Of a DNA stretch of 52,391 nucleotides, positions 9,431 to 19,059 are shown one piece after another (position 1 is the stretch's first letter; each line of letters begins with the position of its first letter). The position numbers and the translations under genes were made by a program. The notes beneath the pieces were generated by a model. The model was not told where the DNA came from. It saw only the letters and a list, made by a program, of their open reading frames with translations, and made no database searches. This stretch comes from Nicoletella semolina. Lineage in GTDB: Bacteria; Pseudomonadota; Gammaproteobacteria; Enterobacterales; Pasteurellaceae. The stretch covers positions 1 through 52,391 of the forward strand of contig NZ_SLXJ01000015.1 in NCBI RefSeq assembly GCF_004345745.1, written 5' to 3'.

Positions 9431-9550
9431 TTTCCTATTTTCCTTCCCTAACGAACCATTTGCGGTGTGAACAGATGCAAAAATGAAAATAGAGAGAAAT
9501 TTTTCTCTAAAAAACCATTATTGTTAAGTAAAAAAAGGATTATTAATTTT

Positions 9551-11380
9551 ATGTGTGGAATTGTTGGGGCGGTCGCCCAGCGTGATGTTGCAAGGATCTT
9601 AGTTGATGGATTACATCGCCTTGAATATCGAGGTTACGATTCGGCGGGGGTTGCCGTCTTAAATAAAAATACAATACAAACGGTGCGGCGTGTTGGCAAG
9701 GTTGAGGCGTTAGATGAGGCGTTGTGTGCTGAACCATTGCAAGGGCAAACAGGTATTGCTCACACCCGTTGGGCTACACATGGTGAAGCGAGTGAGGCTA
9801 ATGCCCACCCACATTGCTCGGAGGATATTGCAGTAGTACATAATGGTATTATTGAAAATTACGAAATATTGAAAACGACCCTGCAGGCAAAGGGATATGT
9901 TTTTCAGTCGCAGACGGATACCGAAGTGATTGCTCATCTTGTCGCGTGGGAGTTGCAATCTGCCAGTTCGTTGTTAGAAGCCGTACAGAGAACTGTGGTG
10001 CAGCTGCGTGGGGCTTACGGCACTGTGATAATGAATAAAAATGAGCCTGAACATCTGATTGTGGCACGTTCAGGGTCTCCGCTAGTGATTGGTTATGGGG
10101 ACGGAGAAAATTTTATTGCCTCTGATCCGCTTGCTTTATTGAGCGTTACTCGCCGTTTTAGTTATTTAGAAGAAGGGGATATTGCGGACGTTTATTGCCA
10201 TCGTGTTGAAATTTACACACAAACTGGTGAGAAGGTACAGCGTGAAATTTTGGATAACTGTTTTACCGATGATGCGGCAGATAAAGGTATGTATCAGCAC
10301 TATATGCAAAAAGAAATTTTTGAACAACCGCTCGCTATCACGAATACTCTTGCTGGAAGAATTGAAAATGGCCGATTAAATCTCAATACTTTTGAGCAAG
10401 AGGCTCAAGAAATTTTGCAGAAAGTTGAGCATATTCAAATAGTCGCTTGTGGCACATCATACAACGCTGGAATGGTTGCTCGTTATTGGTTTGAAGATTT
10501 GGTGGGTATTAGCTGCGATGTGGAAATAGCCTCTGAATTTCGCTATCGCAAATTTGTTACACGACCAAATAGTTTGCTGATTACACTCTCTCAGTCGGGC
10601 GAAACTGCAGACACGCTTGCTGCAATGCGTTTGGCTAAAACTTCAGGCTATATGGCAACAATGGCGATTTGTAATGTGGCAAGTTCTTCCCTTGTACGTG
10701 AGGCTGATTTTGCTTTTATGACTAAGGCTGGGGTGGAGATTGGAGTGGCTTCAACCAAGGCTTTTACTACGCAACTCACTTGTTTATTGCTGTTAAATAT
10801 TGCAATTGGGCGGTTGCAAGGTTCGCTGAATGAAATGCGAGAATGTCAAATTGTACAAGCTTTACAACGTCTGCCTGTTCAACTTGAGAGCGCTTTGGGG
10901 CTAAATAATGTAATTGAGCAACTTGCCAGTGATTTTGCAGATAAGCAACACACGTTGTTTTTAGGGCGTGGTGAGTTCTATCCTATAGCGATGGAATCGG
11001 CGTTAAAACTCAAGGAAATTTCTTATATTCACGCTGAGGCTTATGCCTCTGGTGAGCTAAAACACGGACCTCTTGCGTTGATTGATAATCAGATGCCTGT
11101 GATTGTGCTTGCTCCAAATAATGTGTTGTTAGAAAAAGTGAAGTCTAATATTGAAGAGGTGCGTGCGAGAGGCGGATTGCTCTATATTTTCACTGATCAA
11201 ACAGCTGGGTTTAATGAAGTTGCTGGGGTGAAATTGATCACAACCGTGCAAATTGATGAGGTTATTGCCCCTATTTTTTACACTGTGCCGCTACAACTGT
11301 TCGCCTATCACGTTGCTTTAATTAAAGGCACGAATGTAGATAAACCAAGGAATTTAGCAAAAGCGGTAACGGTGGAGTAA
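9551..11380 (+). CDS. glmS: Glutamine-fructose-6-phosphate aminotransferase GlmS
   Basis: GlmS makes glucosamine-6-phosphate from fructose-6-phosphate and glutamine, the first step to UDP-GlcNAc for murein and lipopolysaccharide. The start is fixed by biochemistry: the ATG at 9551 gives MCGIVG, and Cys2 must become the N-terminal nucleophile. A longer frame from 9467 is therefore wrong. The protein is 609 residues, the same as E. coli. It has the glutaminase domain (about 2-220, with HTRWATHGE), then two SIS isomerase domains (about 285-420 and 455-590), and ends in [13 protein letters not shown] weak AAGGA lies about 13 bases upstream of the ATG. A small hairpin (9493-9508) precedes it. Confidence 0.96.
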   Translation: MCGIVGAVAQRDVARILVDGLHRLEYRGYDSAGVAVLNKNTIQTVRRVGKVEALDEALCAEPLQGQTGIAHTRWATHGEASEANAHPHCSEDIAVVHNGIIENYEILKTTLQAKGYVFQSQTDTEVIAHLVAWELQSASSLLEAVQRTVVQLRGAYGTVIMNKNEPEHLIVARSGSPLVIGYGDGENFIASDPLALLSVTRRFSYLEEGDIADVYCHRVEIYTQTGEKVQREILDNCFTDDAADKGMYQHYMQKEIFEQPLAITNTLAGRIENGRLNLNTFEQEAQEILQKVEHIQIVACGTSYNAGMVARYWFEDLVGISCDVEIASEFRYRKFVTRPNSLLITLSQSGETADTLAAMRLAKTSGYMATMAICNVASSSLVREADFAFMTKAGVEIGVASTKAFTTQLTCLLLLNIAIGRLQGSLNEMRECQIVQALQRLPVQLESALGLNNVIEQLASDFADKQHTLFLGRGEFYPIAMESALKLKEISYIHAEAYASGELKHGPLALIDNQMPVIVLAPNNVLLEKVKSNIEEVRARGGLLYIFTDQTAGFNEVAGVKLITTVQIDEVIAPIFYTVPLQLFAYHVALIKGTNVDKPRNLAKAVTVE

Positions 11381-11433
11381 ATAGTAGTTGCATTTGTGAT
11401 TGCATTGATAAAATCGTGTAACAGAGACTAAGG

Positions 11434-11470
11434 CAAGTAATTACAACAGAAGTAAGTTACTTGTTTTTTT
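11434..11470 (+). terminator. glmS terminator
   Basis: The stem CAAGTAA (11434-11440) pairs with TTACTTG (11457-11463) and is followed by seven T. The T tract and the 3' arm overlap the -35 region of the rpsP promoter. Confidence 0.78.
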
Positions 11471-11488
11471 GCAAAAAATAGCTATAAT
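11461..11488 (+). promoter_or_regulatory. rpsP operon promoter
   Basis: TTGTTT (11461-11466) and a perfect TATAAT (11483-11488) are 16 bases apart. The start site would lie about 120 bases before rpsP, leaving a long leader. An uptake word (ACCGCTTGT, 11492-11500) falls right at the start site. Confidence 0.65.
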
Positions 11489-11560
11489 TCCACCGCTTGT
11501 TTTGTATTTAAAGAAATCTATTGAGAGAGATCTCGAAAGAAATAACAAACAAGCGATATG

Positions 11561-11589
11561 CCCTCACCTCGAACGAGGGTTTTCTTTTT
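11561..11589 (+). promoter_or_regulatory. Terminator-like hairpin in the rpsP leader (attenuator candidate)
   Basis: CCCTC (11561-11565) pairs with GAGGG (11575-11579), with a competing nested CCTC/GAGG stem. A TTTTCTTTTT tract follows. It lies between the promoter and the rpsP ribosome site, so it could cut off most transcripts early. It is seen in the sequence, but its function is inferred. Confidence 0.5.
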
Positions 11590-11614
11590 ACTATCAAACT
11601 TTTAGAGGACGGTT

Positions 11615-11863
11615 ATGGTAACCATTCGTTTAACTCGTGGCGGAGCTAAAAAACGCCCATTTTATCAAATCGTGGTGGCGGACAGCCGTAGCCCACGTGA
11701 CGGTCGTTTCATCGAGCGTTTAGGTTTTTTCAATCCAATTGCAGCAGGTCAAGCTGAGCGTTTACGTTTAGATGTTGCAAAAGTTGACGCTTGGATTGCA
11801 AAAGGTGCATCGCTTTCTGATCGTGTTCAAACCTTAGTAAAAGAAGCACGCAAAGCGGCTTAA
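11615..11863 (+). CDS. rpsP: 30S ribosomal protein S16
   Basis: An 82-residue small-subunit protein that helps fold the 16S 5' and central domains. The N-terminus [17 protein letters not shown] and the [14 protein letters not shown] segment are diagnostic, and the length matches the family. It is the first gene of the conserved rpsP-rimM-trmD-rplS operon, preceded by an AGAGGAC ribosome site. Confidence 0.98.
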   Translation: MVTIRLTRGGAKKRPFYQIVVADSRSPRDGRFIERLGFFNPIAAGQAERLRLDVAKVDAWIAKGASLSDRVQTLVKEARKAA

Positions 11864-11877
11864 TTAAAGGTATTAAT

Positions 11878-11886
11878 ACAAGCGGT
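11878..11886 (+). repeat. DNA uptake signal (Apl-type)
   Basis: ACAAGCGGT followed by TGTTTTCTGTAAATTTTTTT, the uptake word of the A. pleuropneumoniae-type Pasteurellaceae with its AT-rich tail. It lies in the rpsP-rimM gap. Other clear copies are annotated separately. Confidence 0.85.
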
Positions 11887-11918
11887 TGTTTTCTGTAAAT
11901 TTTTTTTGATAGGTGAAT

Positions 11919-12446
11919 ATGAGCGAACAAAAACTGGAAGTTGTCGGAAAGTTAGGGGCGACTTATGGTATCCGTGGCTGGTTACGTCTTTATTCATCAA
12001 CAGAAATCGCAGAAAGCATTTTTGACTACTTACCTTGGTTTTTAAAAATCAAAGGGAAGTGGCAGGCTGTCGAATTAGAAAGTTGGCGTTATCATAACAA
12101 TGATTTGATTGTGAAATTAAAAGGCACAGATGACCGAGAGGCGGCACAGCTTTTAACCAATGCTGAAATAGGTGTAGCGTTAAGTGTGTTTCCAACATTA
12201 GACGAGGGAGATTATTACTGGCACGATTTAATTGGTTGCCAAGTAGTGAATGTTGACGGCTATACGATGGGGCTGGTGAGCGAATTAATGGAAACAGGAT
12301 CAAATGATGTGCTTGTGGTGCGTGCAACAGCAAAAGACGCTTTTGGAAAGCAAGAGCGGTTAATTCCGTTTTTATACGAACAAGTAGTTAAAAGAGTCGA
12401 TCTCACCACGAAAACAATTACAGTGGATTGGGACGCTGGTTTCTAA
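11919..12446 (+). CDS. rimM: Ribosome maturation factor RimM
   Basis: RimM binds S19 and assists maturation of the 30S head. The 175-residue protein has an N-terminal RimM barrel (about 7-85, [17 protein letters not shown]) and a C-terminal PRC barrel (about 95-172, [13 protein letters not shown] and [14 protein letters not shown]). The ATG at 11919 has AGGTG six bases upstream. An in-frame GTG two codons earlier would overlap that ribosome site, so I prefer the ATG. It is the second gene of the trmD operon. Confidence 0.96.
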   Translation: MSEQKLEVVGKLGATYGIRGWLRLYSSTEIAESIFDYLPWFLKIKGKWQAVELESWRYHNNDLIVKLKGTDDREAAQLLTNAEIGVALSVFPTLDEGDYYWHDLIGCQVVNVDGYTMGLVSELMETGSNDVLVVRATAKDAFGKQERLIPFLYEQVVKRVDLTTKTITVDWDAGF

Positions 12447-12500
12447 CCTCAGGTATGCGGTTAGCTTTAATAAAAAGACGTTGAGGCAACAGAGATAGCA

Positions 12501-13268
12501 ATGTGGATTGGTATCATTTCGCTGTTCCCTGAGATGTTTAAAGCGATTACCGATTTCGGGGTAACAGGACGTGCAGTAAAACAAGAACTTCTGCAAATTC
12601 AATGTTGGAATCCTCGTGATTTTACCTTTGATAAACATCGTACCGTAGATGATCGCCCTTATGGTGGTGGTCCAGGTATGTTGATGATGGTACAGCCTTT
12701 GCGTGATGCTATTCATCAAGCAAAAGCGAGAGCTAAGGCAGAAGAAGGTGGGGAGGCAAAAGTTATTTACCTCTCGCCGCAAGGACGTAAACTTGATCAG
12801 GCTGGCGTAAAAAGTCTTGCAAGTAATCAGAAGTTGATTTTGGTTTGTGGACGTTATGAAGGCATTGATGAACGATTGATTCAGACAGAAATTGATGAAG
12901 AATGGTCAGTCGGAGATTATGTTCTGACAGGGGGGGAATTGCCTGCAATGACGTTGATTGATGCAGTTGCAAGGTTTATTCCAGGGGTACTTGGGAAGCA
13001 GGCTTCAGCAGAAGAAGATTCTTTTGCGAGCGGATTGCTAGATTGTCCCCATTATACTCGCCCTGAAATACTGGACGGTTTGCCTGTACCTGAAGTGCTG
13101 ATGTCTGGACACCACGAGAAAATTCGCAAATGGCGACTGGAACAGTCTCTAGAGCGGACGTGGTTAAGACGCCCTGAGCTATTAGATAGCCTAGCTCTGA
13201 CTGACGAACAAAAAGGGTTGTTGCGTAAAATTAAGCAGCAACAAGATTCAGTTAATTCTAGGACATAA
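12501..13268 (+). CDS. trmD: tRNA (guanine-N1-)-methyltransferase TrmD
   Basis: TrmD methylates G37 next to the anticodon of tRNAs reading CNN/CGG-type codons, preventing +1 frameshifting. The 255-residue SPOUT enzyme shows the trefoil-knot SAM site: [20 protein letters not shown] and [15 protein letters not shown]. The C-terminal part includes [10 protein letters not shown], typical of the tRNA-binding helical domain. It is the third gene of the operon, 54 bases after rimM and 12 bases before rplS. Confidence 0.98.
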   Translation: MWIGIISLFPEMFKAITDFGVTGRAVKQELLQIQCWNPRDFTFDKHRTVDDRPYGGGPGMLMMVQPLRDAIHQAKARAKAEEGGEAKVIYLSPQGRKLDQAGVKSLASNQKLILVCGRYEGIDERLIQTEIDEEWSVGDYVLTGGELPAMTLIDAVARFIPGVLGKQASAEEDSFASGLLDCPHYTRPEILDGLPVPEVLMSGHHEKIRKWRLEQSLERTWLRRPELLDSLALTDEQKGLLRKIKQQQDSVNSRT

Positions 13269-13280
13269 AAGGTTTAAAAA

Positions 13281-13631
13281 ATGAGTAACATCATCAAACA
13301 ACTCGAACAAGAACAATTAAAACAAAATATCCCAAGCTTCCGTCCAGGGGATACATTGGAAGTTAAAGTTTGGGTAGTAGAAGGTAGCAAAAGACGTTTG
13401 CAAGCGTTCGAAGGCGTGGTTATTGCAATTCGTAACCGTGGCTTGCACTCTGCATTTACACTGCGTAAAGTTTCAAACGGTGTAGGTGTTGAGCGTGTAT
13501 TCCAAACTCATTCACCAGTAGTAGAAAGCATTTTTGTAAAACGCAAAGGTGCGGTGCGTAAAGCGAAACTTTACTACTTGCGTGAGCGTTCAGGTAAATC
13601 TGCTCGTATTAAAGAGCGTTTAGGCGACTAA
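13281..13631 (+). CDS. rplS: 50S ribosomal protein L19
   Basis: A 116-residue protein at the 30S-50S interface. [32 protein letters not shown] and [16 protein letters not shown] are family hallmarks, and the length is normal. It is the last gene of the operon, ending shortly before a strong terminator. Confidence 0.98.
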   Translation: MSNIIKQLEQEQLKQNIPSFRPGDTLEVKVWVVEGSKRRLQAFEGVVIAIRNRGLHSAFTLRKVSNGVGVERVFQTHSPVVESIFVKRKGAVRKAKLYYLRERSGKSARIKERLGD

Positions 13632-13648
13632 TCCTAAACGAACGATGA

Positions 13649-13688
13649 AAAGGCTTGGGAGGACAATTTGGTTACCCCAAGCCTTTTT
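13649..13688 (+). terminator. Terminator of the rpsP-rimM-trmD-rplS operon
   Basis: AAAGGCTTGGG pairs with CCCAAGCCTTT across a loop of about 15 nt and is followed by a T run. Confidence 0.88.
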
Positions 13689-13715
13689 TGTTTATTATAT
13701 TTTTGTGCTATCTGC

Positions 13716-13724
13716 ACAAGCGGT
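13716..13724 (+). repeat. DNA uptake signal (Apl-type)
   Basis: ACAAGCGGT with a downstream AT-rich tail, in the gap between rplS and the pseudogene. Confidence 0.85.
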
Positions 13725-13783
13725 TAGAACTTTGTGATTTTTTGCAAATATTTCCGCTGAATAATTAATGAAATAGTTAAGGG

Positions 13784-14174
13784 CTAAAGTAGCGATACAT
13801 TTAAGTCGTGATCTGCTCCAACAATTCTGACTCGCTTACCTGCGACAAATCCCGCTTCTTTTTTCTGTACAACTACAATTTCTTGCCCATTATCTTTGCG
13901 AATAACGAGTTCTAAAGAATCCACTTGAGCTGTTTTCTGCTCGACTTTATTGCCAATAATCGCAGCAGCTACCGTACCAATTGCACTGGCGATAGTTTTG
14001 CCTGAACCTCCGCCTATTGCTGAATCAGCGACGCTGCCAATCACGTCTTGGTTATCTGCTTAAATAGCAACTTCACGAGTTGAAACGATCGTGTCATAGC
14101 TGATAGAGCGAGCTTCCTTCGCTTTGTTACCACGGTAAACACTTCTACTGTTGTAAAGGTAATTTTTTCATCAT
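13784..14174 (-). pseudogene. Broken glycine-zipper outer-membrane lipoprotein (Pcp/SlyB type)
   Basis: The minus strand keeps recognisable pieces of a SlyB/Pcp-like lipoprotein: VYRGNKAKEARSISYDTIVS, DNQDVIGSV, GGGSGKTIASAIGTVAAAI and the conserved tail VRIVGADHDLNVSLL. It is wrecked in three ways. The start ATGATGAAAAAATTACC runs into a TAG after nine codons, so the signal peptide and lipobox are missing. A TAA at 14060-14062 interrupts the body where the family has Gln in front of ADNQD. Part of the glycine zipper seems deleted. A GTG at 14044 could still give an 86-residue fragment with no export signal. The gene is therefore most likely dead. Confidence 0.82.
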
Positions 14175-14193
14175 ATTTCTCCAATAAAAAAGT

Positions 14194-14796
14194 TCAAAGC
14201 AACAGCTCTGAACGAACAATGGTATTTATATCGTAAGGGTGTAATTTGAGACAGCAATTGTTTTGGCTCGTTTTATTTTTAAGAGAAATAGCGATGCTTG
14301 GATTTGGTAAGCGTTCACCTGCGACCTGAGGTTGGCTGATTTTTATATTAAGATCAGTATGGTCAGTTAATTGGTATGTTGTAGTTAGCCGCACTATCCA
14401 TTGTTCAACTGTCTCATTGGTTAAAAATGGAACAACAATTTCACAATGCTCCCAGCCTTCCTTTGGGTAGGTTTTGCTTTTTGGGAAGGGAAGCTCAATC
14501 ACCGAAATAGCCTGATGACAAAAAGGGAGCGGTTCGTGTAGGCTAAATAATGCAATTGGGCGACCATTTACCTCGCTTTGTTTAAGTAGTGTGCTGTTGT
14601 TTAATAGCATTTTATACCAATGCTCAGCCGTTTGAGTATTATTCATTCGTACAGCAAGGTGGTCAATCTCAAATAATGATAAATTAATCTGGGCAAGTTG
14701 AGCAATTTGTTCGATTTTTTGTTGAAATACAACAAGATCACCAAAACAAGCGGTCATTTCCTCGTAAAATTTTGCATTTTTTAGTATCATTGGCAC
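14194..14796 (-). CDS. yecM: YecM-family protein
   Basis: A 200-residue protein of the YecM family, which has the vicinal-oxygen-chelate/glyoxalase-like fold. Its reaction is unknown. Matching segments include INLSLFEIDHLAVRMNNTQTAEHWY, INGRP-like VNGRPIALFSL, ISVIELPFPK and GWEHCEIVVP. YecM is next to argS in E. coli too, and here the two genes are divergent, 30 bases apart. The family's metal-site candidates H46 and E138 are present by inspection. The start could be Met1 or Met3. An uptake word (14746-14754) lies inside the 5' end of the gene. Confidence 0.88.
   Translation of the reverse strand: MPMILKNAKFYEEMTACFGDLVVFQQKIEQIAQLAQINLSLFEIDHLAVRMNNTQTAEHWYKMLLNNSTLLKQSEVNGRPIALFSLHEPLPFCHQAISVIELPFPKSKTYPKEGWEHCEIVVPFLTNETVEQWIVRLTTTYQLTDHTDLNIKISQPQVAGERLPNPSIAISLKNKTSQNNCCLKLHPYDINTIVRSELLL
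14746..14754 (+). repeat. DNA uptake signal (Apl-type), inside yecM
   Basis: ACAAGCGGT followed by CATTTCCTCGTAAAATTTTG, a full word with its AT tail, lying within the first codons of yecM. Confidence 0.85.
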
Positions 14797-14826
14797 TAAT
14801 TTTTACAGTAAAAGATAGGTTATCTC

Positions 14827-16554
14827 GTGAATATTCAGCATATTTTATCGGAAAAAATCCAACAAGCAATGATTGCCGCAGGGGCAAAGCAAGACGTGGA
14901 GGCGTTGGTGCGTCAGTCAGGCAAGCCGCAGTTTGGCGATTACCAAGCCAATGGCATTATGGGGGCAGCCAAAAAATTGGGGCAAAATCCCAGAGAATTT
15001 GCTCAAAAAACCTTAGAGCAGCTTGATCTTAGTGGCATTGCCAGCAAGCTAGAGATTGCAGGTCCAGGGTTTATCAATATTTTCTTAGACCCCACTTGGC
15101 TGGCAATGCAAGCATCAGCCGCCCTTAGCGGCGACAGATTGGGCGTGGATTTGCAGGCTGCCCAAACCATTGTGGCGGATTATTCCTCCCCCAATGTCGC
15201 CAAAGAGATGCACGTTGGGCATTTACGCTCAACCATCATCGGCGATGCGGTGGTGCGTACGCTGGAATTTTTGGGACACAAGGTGATCCGAGCCAATCAC
15301 GTTGGCGACTGGGGGACGCAGTTTGGTATGTTGATTGCCTATCTTGAAAAGATGGAGAACGAGCAAGCCACAGCGATGGATTTGGGCGATTTGGAGGCGT
15401 TTTATCGTGCTGCCAAGGCACATTATGACTGCGATGAAACCTTTGCTCAAAAGGCTCGAGGCTATGTAGTGAAGCTGCAAAGTGGCGATGAATATTGCCT
15501 CACAATGTGGCAAAAATTGGTCAATATTACGATGGAGCAAAACCAAAAAAATTACGACCGCCTCAATGTTACCCTCACCCAAAACGATGTGATGGGCGAA
15601 AGTTTGTACAACCCAATGCTGCCAGAAATTGTGGCGGACTTAAAAAATAAAGGCTTAGCGGTGGAAGATGACGGGGCGTTTGTGGTGTTTTTAGACGAAT
15701 TTAAAAACAAAGAAGGCGAGCCGATGGGCGTGATTGTCCAGAAAAAAGATGGCGGATTTTTGTACACGACCACCGACATCGCCGCTGCAAAATATCGCTA
15801 CGAAACCTTAAATGCCGACCGTGCGTTGGTGTTTTCCGACTCTCGCCAAGCACAGCATATGCAGCAAGCGTGGCTGATTACTCGCAAGGCAGGCTATGTG
15901 CCTGAGCAATTTAGCCTTGAGCATCACTATTTTGGTATGATGCTGGGCAAAGATGGCAAACCGTTCAAAACTCGCACAGGTGGCACAGTGAAGCTGGCAG
16001 ATCTGCTTGATGAAGCCGTTGAACGAGCCACTGCACTGATTGCACAAAAAAATCCAAAACTGACCGCTAGCGAACGCCAAGCCGTGGTAGAAGCCGTGGC
16101 GATTGGGGCGGTGAAATACTCTGATTTATCCAAAAACCGTACCACGGATTATGTGTTTGACTGGGATAATATGCTAAGTTTTGAGGGCAACACCGCCCCT
16201 TATATGCAATACGCCTACACTCGTGTTCGCTCAATTTTTGAGCGTGCAGGCATTGATATGAGCACAGCCGCTGGCGAAATTGTGCTAAATGAAGACAAAG
16301 AGCGGTCGCTTGCATTAAAATTATTGCAATTTGAAGAAGCTCTGACCACACTCGCCAAAGACGGCACGCCGCACATTTTGTGCCAATATCTTTATGAATT
16401 GGCAGGTATCTTCTCCAGCTTCTACGAGGCTTGCCCTATTCTACATGCCGAGGAAAATGTGAAAAATAGCCGCCTAAGACTTGCCAGCCTCACCGCCCAA
16501 ATTCTAAAGCAAGGCTTGGATTTATTGGGTATTAAAACGGTGGAGAAAATGTAG
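14827..16554 (+). CDS. argS: Arginyl-tRNA synthetase
   Basis: A class I synthetase charging tRNA-Arg, 575 residues (E. coli 577). The N-terminal additional domain (about 1-105) begins [20 protein letters not shown]. The HIGH motif is HVGH at 129-132, within [16 protein letters not shown]. The KMSK loop is replaced by the lineage-typical sequence near [18 protein letters not shown]. The anticodon-binding domain ends in [13 protein letters not shown]. The start is GTG. The odd point is composition: lines sampled from codon 20 onward run about 45-60% GC, against 33-40% in yecM, glmS and glpQ, with C/G-rich third positions. Confidence 0.95.
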   Translation: MNIQHILSEKIQQAMIAAGAKQDVEALVRQSGKPQFGDYQANGIMGAAKKLGQNPREFAQKTLEQLDLSGIASKLEIAGPGFINIFLDPTWLAMQASAALSGDRLGVDLQAAQTIVADYSSPNVAKEMHVGHLRSTIIGDAVVRTLEFLGHKVIRANHVGDWGTQFGMLIAYLEKMENEQATAMDLGDLEAFYRAAKAHYDCDETFAQKARGYVVKLQSGDEYCLTMWQKLVNITMEQNQKNYDRLNVTLTQNDVMGESLYNPMLPEIVADLKNKGLAVEDDGAFVVFLDEFKNKEGEPMGVIVQKKDGGFLYTTTDIAAAKYRYETLNADRALVFSDSRQAQHMQQAWLITRKAGYVPEQFSLEHHYFGMMLGKDGKPFKTRTGGTVKLADLLDEAVERATALIAQKNPKLTASERQAVVEAVAIGAVKYSDLSKNRTTDYVFDWDNMLSFEGNTAPYMQYAYTRVRSIFERAGIDMSTAAGEIVLNEDKERSLALKLLQFEEALTTLAKDGTPHILCQYLYELAGIFSSFYEACPILHAEENVKNSRLRLASLTAQILKQGLDLLGIKTVEKM

Positions 16555-16624
16555 GTGTAAATAAACAGTGTTATAAAACGCAAAATAGCCTAAGTATGAG
16601 TGGCAAATCAAATCATTAAAAGAT

Positions 16625-16654
16625 GAAAACCACATTGTCAGTGATGTGGTTTTC
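16625..16654 (+). terminator. Hairpin downstream of argS
   Basis: A perfect 11-bp stem GAAAACCACAT (16625-16635) with ATGTGGTTTTC (16644-16654) and an 8-nt loop. The four T are inside the stem and no T tract follows, so efficiency is uncertain. No other gene is seen in the 204-base gap. Confidence 0.6.
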
Positions 16655-16758
16655 GCTCAAAGTCTCGCCATACATAAATCAAAATATGAGTATTTGTCAT
16701 TTTACTGCCATATTTTTAGTGGATAATATCAACGTCCATTTCACAGGAGAGACAAATA

Positions 16759-17847
16759 ATGAAGCAAAAACTCATCACTTTGGCACTAACCATGACAGTT
16801 TTTTCAGGCACCTTCCTATCAACCAATAGTGTTGCCACACCTTTTTATCCCAATAAAGAAAAACTGGTTATCGCCCATCGTGGGGCCAGTGGCTACTTAC
16901 CTGAGCATACGCTAGAGAGTAAAGCCTTAGCTTTTGGTCAACGAGCTGATTATTTAGAGCAAGATTTGGCGATGACCAAGGACAACCACATCATTGTGAT
17001 TCATGATCATTTTCTTGATGGTCTGACTGATGTAGCTACAAAATTTCCCAATCGCCATCGTGCAGATGGTCGTTATTATGTGATTGACTTTACCTTGGCT
17101 GAAATTAAAACGTTAAAGATGACTGAAAACTTCAAAACCACAGACGGCAAGCAGCACCCAGTTTACCCAAATCGCTTTCCACTTTGGAAATCTCACTTTA
17201 CCATTCACACGCTAGAAGAAGAGATTGAGTTTATTCAAGGGCTTGAGAAATCTACAGGCAAGAAAATTGGTATCTATCCAGAGATCAAAGCCCCTTGGTT
17301 GCATCATCAAGAAGGCAAAGATATTGCGTTAGAAACCTTAAAAGTGCTTAAAAAGTATGGCTATACCACCAAGCAAGATCCTGTTTATTTACAAACCTTT
17401 GATTTTAATGAGCTTAAGCGTATTAAAACCCAGCTTTTAGCACAGTTAGGCATGGATATTAAGCTGGTTCAGCTGGTGGCTTACACCGACTGGCAAGAAA
17501 CTCAAGAAAAAAATGCACAAGGCAAATGGGTAAATTACAGCTACGATTGGATGTTCAAACCCAATGCGATGGCTGAGGTTGCAAAATATGCCGACGGCGT
17601 CGGCCCTGGTTGGTATATGTTAATTGATGATAAAAAATCCAAAGCTGGTCACATCATTTATACTCCGCTTGTAAAAGAGCTAGCTAAATATAATTTAGAA
17701 TTACACCCTTATACAGTAAGAAAAGACGCTCTACCTGAGTTTTTCTCTGATGTAAATCAGATGTACGATGCTTTATTAAATCAGGCTGGAGCGACAGGCG
17801 TATTTACTGACTTTCCAGATACGGCCGTCGCATTTTTAGAAAAATAG
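16759..17847 (+). CDS. glpQ: Glycerophosphodiester phosphodiesterase, protein D-like but with a type I signal
   Basis: A periplasmic GlpQ that hydrolyses glycerophosphodiesters such as glycerophosphocholine to glycerol-3-phosphate and an alcohol. The 362-residue GDPD barrel has catalytic H40 and R41 (VIAHRGASGYLPEHT), the metal-site region LEQDL (66-70) and H82 (VIHDHFLDG), then PEIKAPW and YADGVGPGW. H. influenzae protein D is the same family but is a lipoprotein. Here the signal peptide (about 1-26, ending NSVA-T) has no lipobox cysteine, so the product should be soluble. A strong AGGAGAG ribosome site sits about nine bases upstream of the start. The gene has its own terminator. Confidence 0.93.
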   Translation: MKQKLITLALTMTVFSGTFLSTNSVATPFYPNKEKLVIAHRGASGYLPEHTLESKALAFGQRADYLEQDLAMTKDNHIIVIHDHFLDGLTDVATKFPNRHRADGRYYVIDFTLAEIKTLKMTENFKTTDGKQHPVYPNRFPLWKSHFTIHTLEEEIEFIQGLEKSTGKKIGIYPEIKAPWLHHQEGKDIALETLKVLKKYGYTTKQDPVYLQTFDFNELKRIKTQLLAQLGMDIKLVQLVAYTDWQETQEKNAQGKWVNYSYDWMFKPNAMAEVAKYADGVGPGWYMLIDDKKSKAGHIIYTPLVKELAKYNLELHPYTVRKDALPEFFSDVNQMYDALLNQAGATGVFTDFPDTAVAFLEK

Positions 17848-17861
17848 ATTGCTATATTTGG

Positions 17862-17909
17862 GAAATTGCAAGCGGTCTATTATATGGTAATGCTTGCAAT
17901 TTCTTTTCT
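17862..17909 (+). terminator. glpQ terminator built on an uptake word
   Basis: A perfect 12-bp stem GAAATTGCAAGC (17862-17873) with GCTTGCAATTTC (17892-17903), then TTTTCTT. The 5' arm and loop start contain GCAAGCGGT, a one-base variant of the uptake word. It is a known Pasteurellaceae habit to build terminators from uptake sequences. Confidence 0.82.
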
Positions 17910-17959
17910 TTGTTAAAATGCTATCATGTAGAGTGAACAATTTTTAGATATTTCTATGG

Positions 17960-18913
17960 TTAGACATATCCGTAGTTCATTAGGCGTTGGTAGCGACGTT
18001 CAAGCAGTTGTTCCTTATCTAGGTTAGTCAGTTCTGCTAAATCCTCTAATATTCGCTGTTTTAAATTTACTGCCATTTCATTGTGATCACGATGTGCCCC
18101 ACCAAGTGGTTCTGGTACGATACTGTCAATCAGTTCTAGTTCTTTTAAGCGAGTTGCTGTCAGTCCCATTACTTCAGCTGCAGTGGACGCTTTTTCGGCA
18201 CTTTTCCATAAAATAGAGGCACATCCCTCAGGTGAAATCACTGAATAAGTGCTGTATTGTAACATATTGACCTTATCTCCCACCCCAATTGCTAATGCAC
18301 CGCCTGATCCACCTTCGCCAATGACAGTACAGATAACAGGTACTTTAAGAGTAGACATTTCTCGTAAATTACGAGCAATAGCTTCGGATTGCCCACGTTC
18401 TTCTGCTCCAATGCCAGGGTAAGCCCCAGGGGTGTCGATAAAGGTGATAATTGGCAGGTTAAAACGTTCTGCCATTTGCATTAAACGTAGGGCTTTGCGG
18501 TATCCTTCTGGGGCTGGCATACCAAAATTACGCTTCACTTTATCTTTTACGTTGCGTCCCTTTTGATGACCAATAACCATTACTGGGCGGCCATCAAGTC
18601 GAGCGATACCACCAACAATCGCTTTATCGTCCGAAAAAGCACGATCACCCGCTAATTCATCAAATTCGGTAAAAATTCTCTCAATATAATCTAAGGTATA
18701 AGGGCGACTAGGGTGGCGTGCCATACGAGATATTTGCCACGAATCAAGGTCTGCAAATGTTTTTTTAGTTAATTCTTTGCTTTTTTTCTGTAAGCGAGCA
18801 ATCTCGTCATCTAGGTTAATTTTATTATCTTCCCCTACAGCGGAGCGTAATGCTTCAATTTTTGCTTCTAGTTCTGCTATTGGTAATTCAAAATCCAAGT
18901 ATTCTTGGTTCAT
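17960..18913 (-). CDS. accA: Acetyl-CoA carboxylase carboxyltransferase subunit alpha
   Basis: AccA pairs with AccD to move the carboxyl group from biotin to acetyl-CoA, the committed step of fatty acid synthesis. The 317-residue protein (E. coli 319) shows [43 protein letters not shown] and [12 protein letters not shown], the crotonase-fold oxyanion region. The ATG at 18913 is preceded by AAGGAG and matches the family start [10 protein letters not shown] 40-codon upstream extension (to 19033) crosses the glnA terminator and is not real. Confidence 0.97.
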   Translation of the reverse strand: MNQEYLDFELPIAELEAKIEALRSAVGEDNKINLDDEIARLQKKSKELTKKTFADLDSWQISRMARHPSRPYTLDYIERIFTEFDELAGDRAFSDDKAIVGGIARLDGRPVMVIGHQKGRNVKDKVKRNFGMPAPEGYRKALRLMQMAERFNLPIITFIDTPGAYPGIGAEERGQSEAIARNLREMSTLKVPVICTVIGEGGSGGALAIGVGDKVNMLQYSTYSVISPEGCASILWKSAEKASTAAEVMGLTATRLKELELIDSIVPEPLGGAHRDHNEMAVNLKQRILEDLAELTNLDKEQLLERRYQRLMNYGYV

Positions 18914-19015
18914 ATAGGCTCCTTTCAAGCACATAATCAATGAAAATGTATCATTTTGCGTGATTTGGCGGATTCTAGCAAATATTCCTTTTTTTGTCTT
19001 GCGTTGAGAGGGGGT

Positions 19016-19043
19016 AAAAAAATGGTGAACCAATGTTCACCAT
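19016..19043 (-). terminator. glnA terminator
   Basis: On the minus strand a 9-bp stem ATGGTGAAC/GTTCACCAT with a 4-nt loop is followed by a run of T (A at 19016-19021 on the plus strand). Confidence 0.88.
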
Positions 19044-19059
19044 CTAAATCACAACTTGT

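Noticed and set aside
9467..9550. Upstream extension of glmS
   Set aside because: GlmS needs Cys directly after the initiator Met, which fixes the start at 9551.
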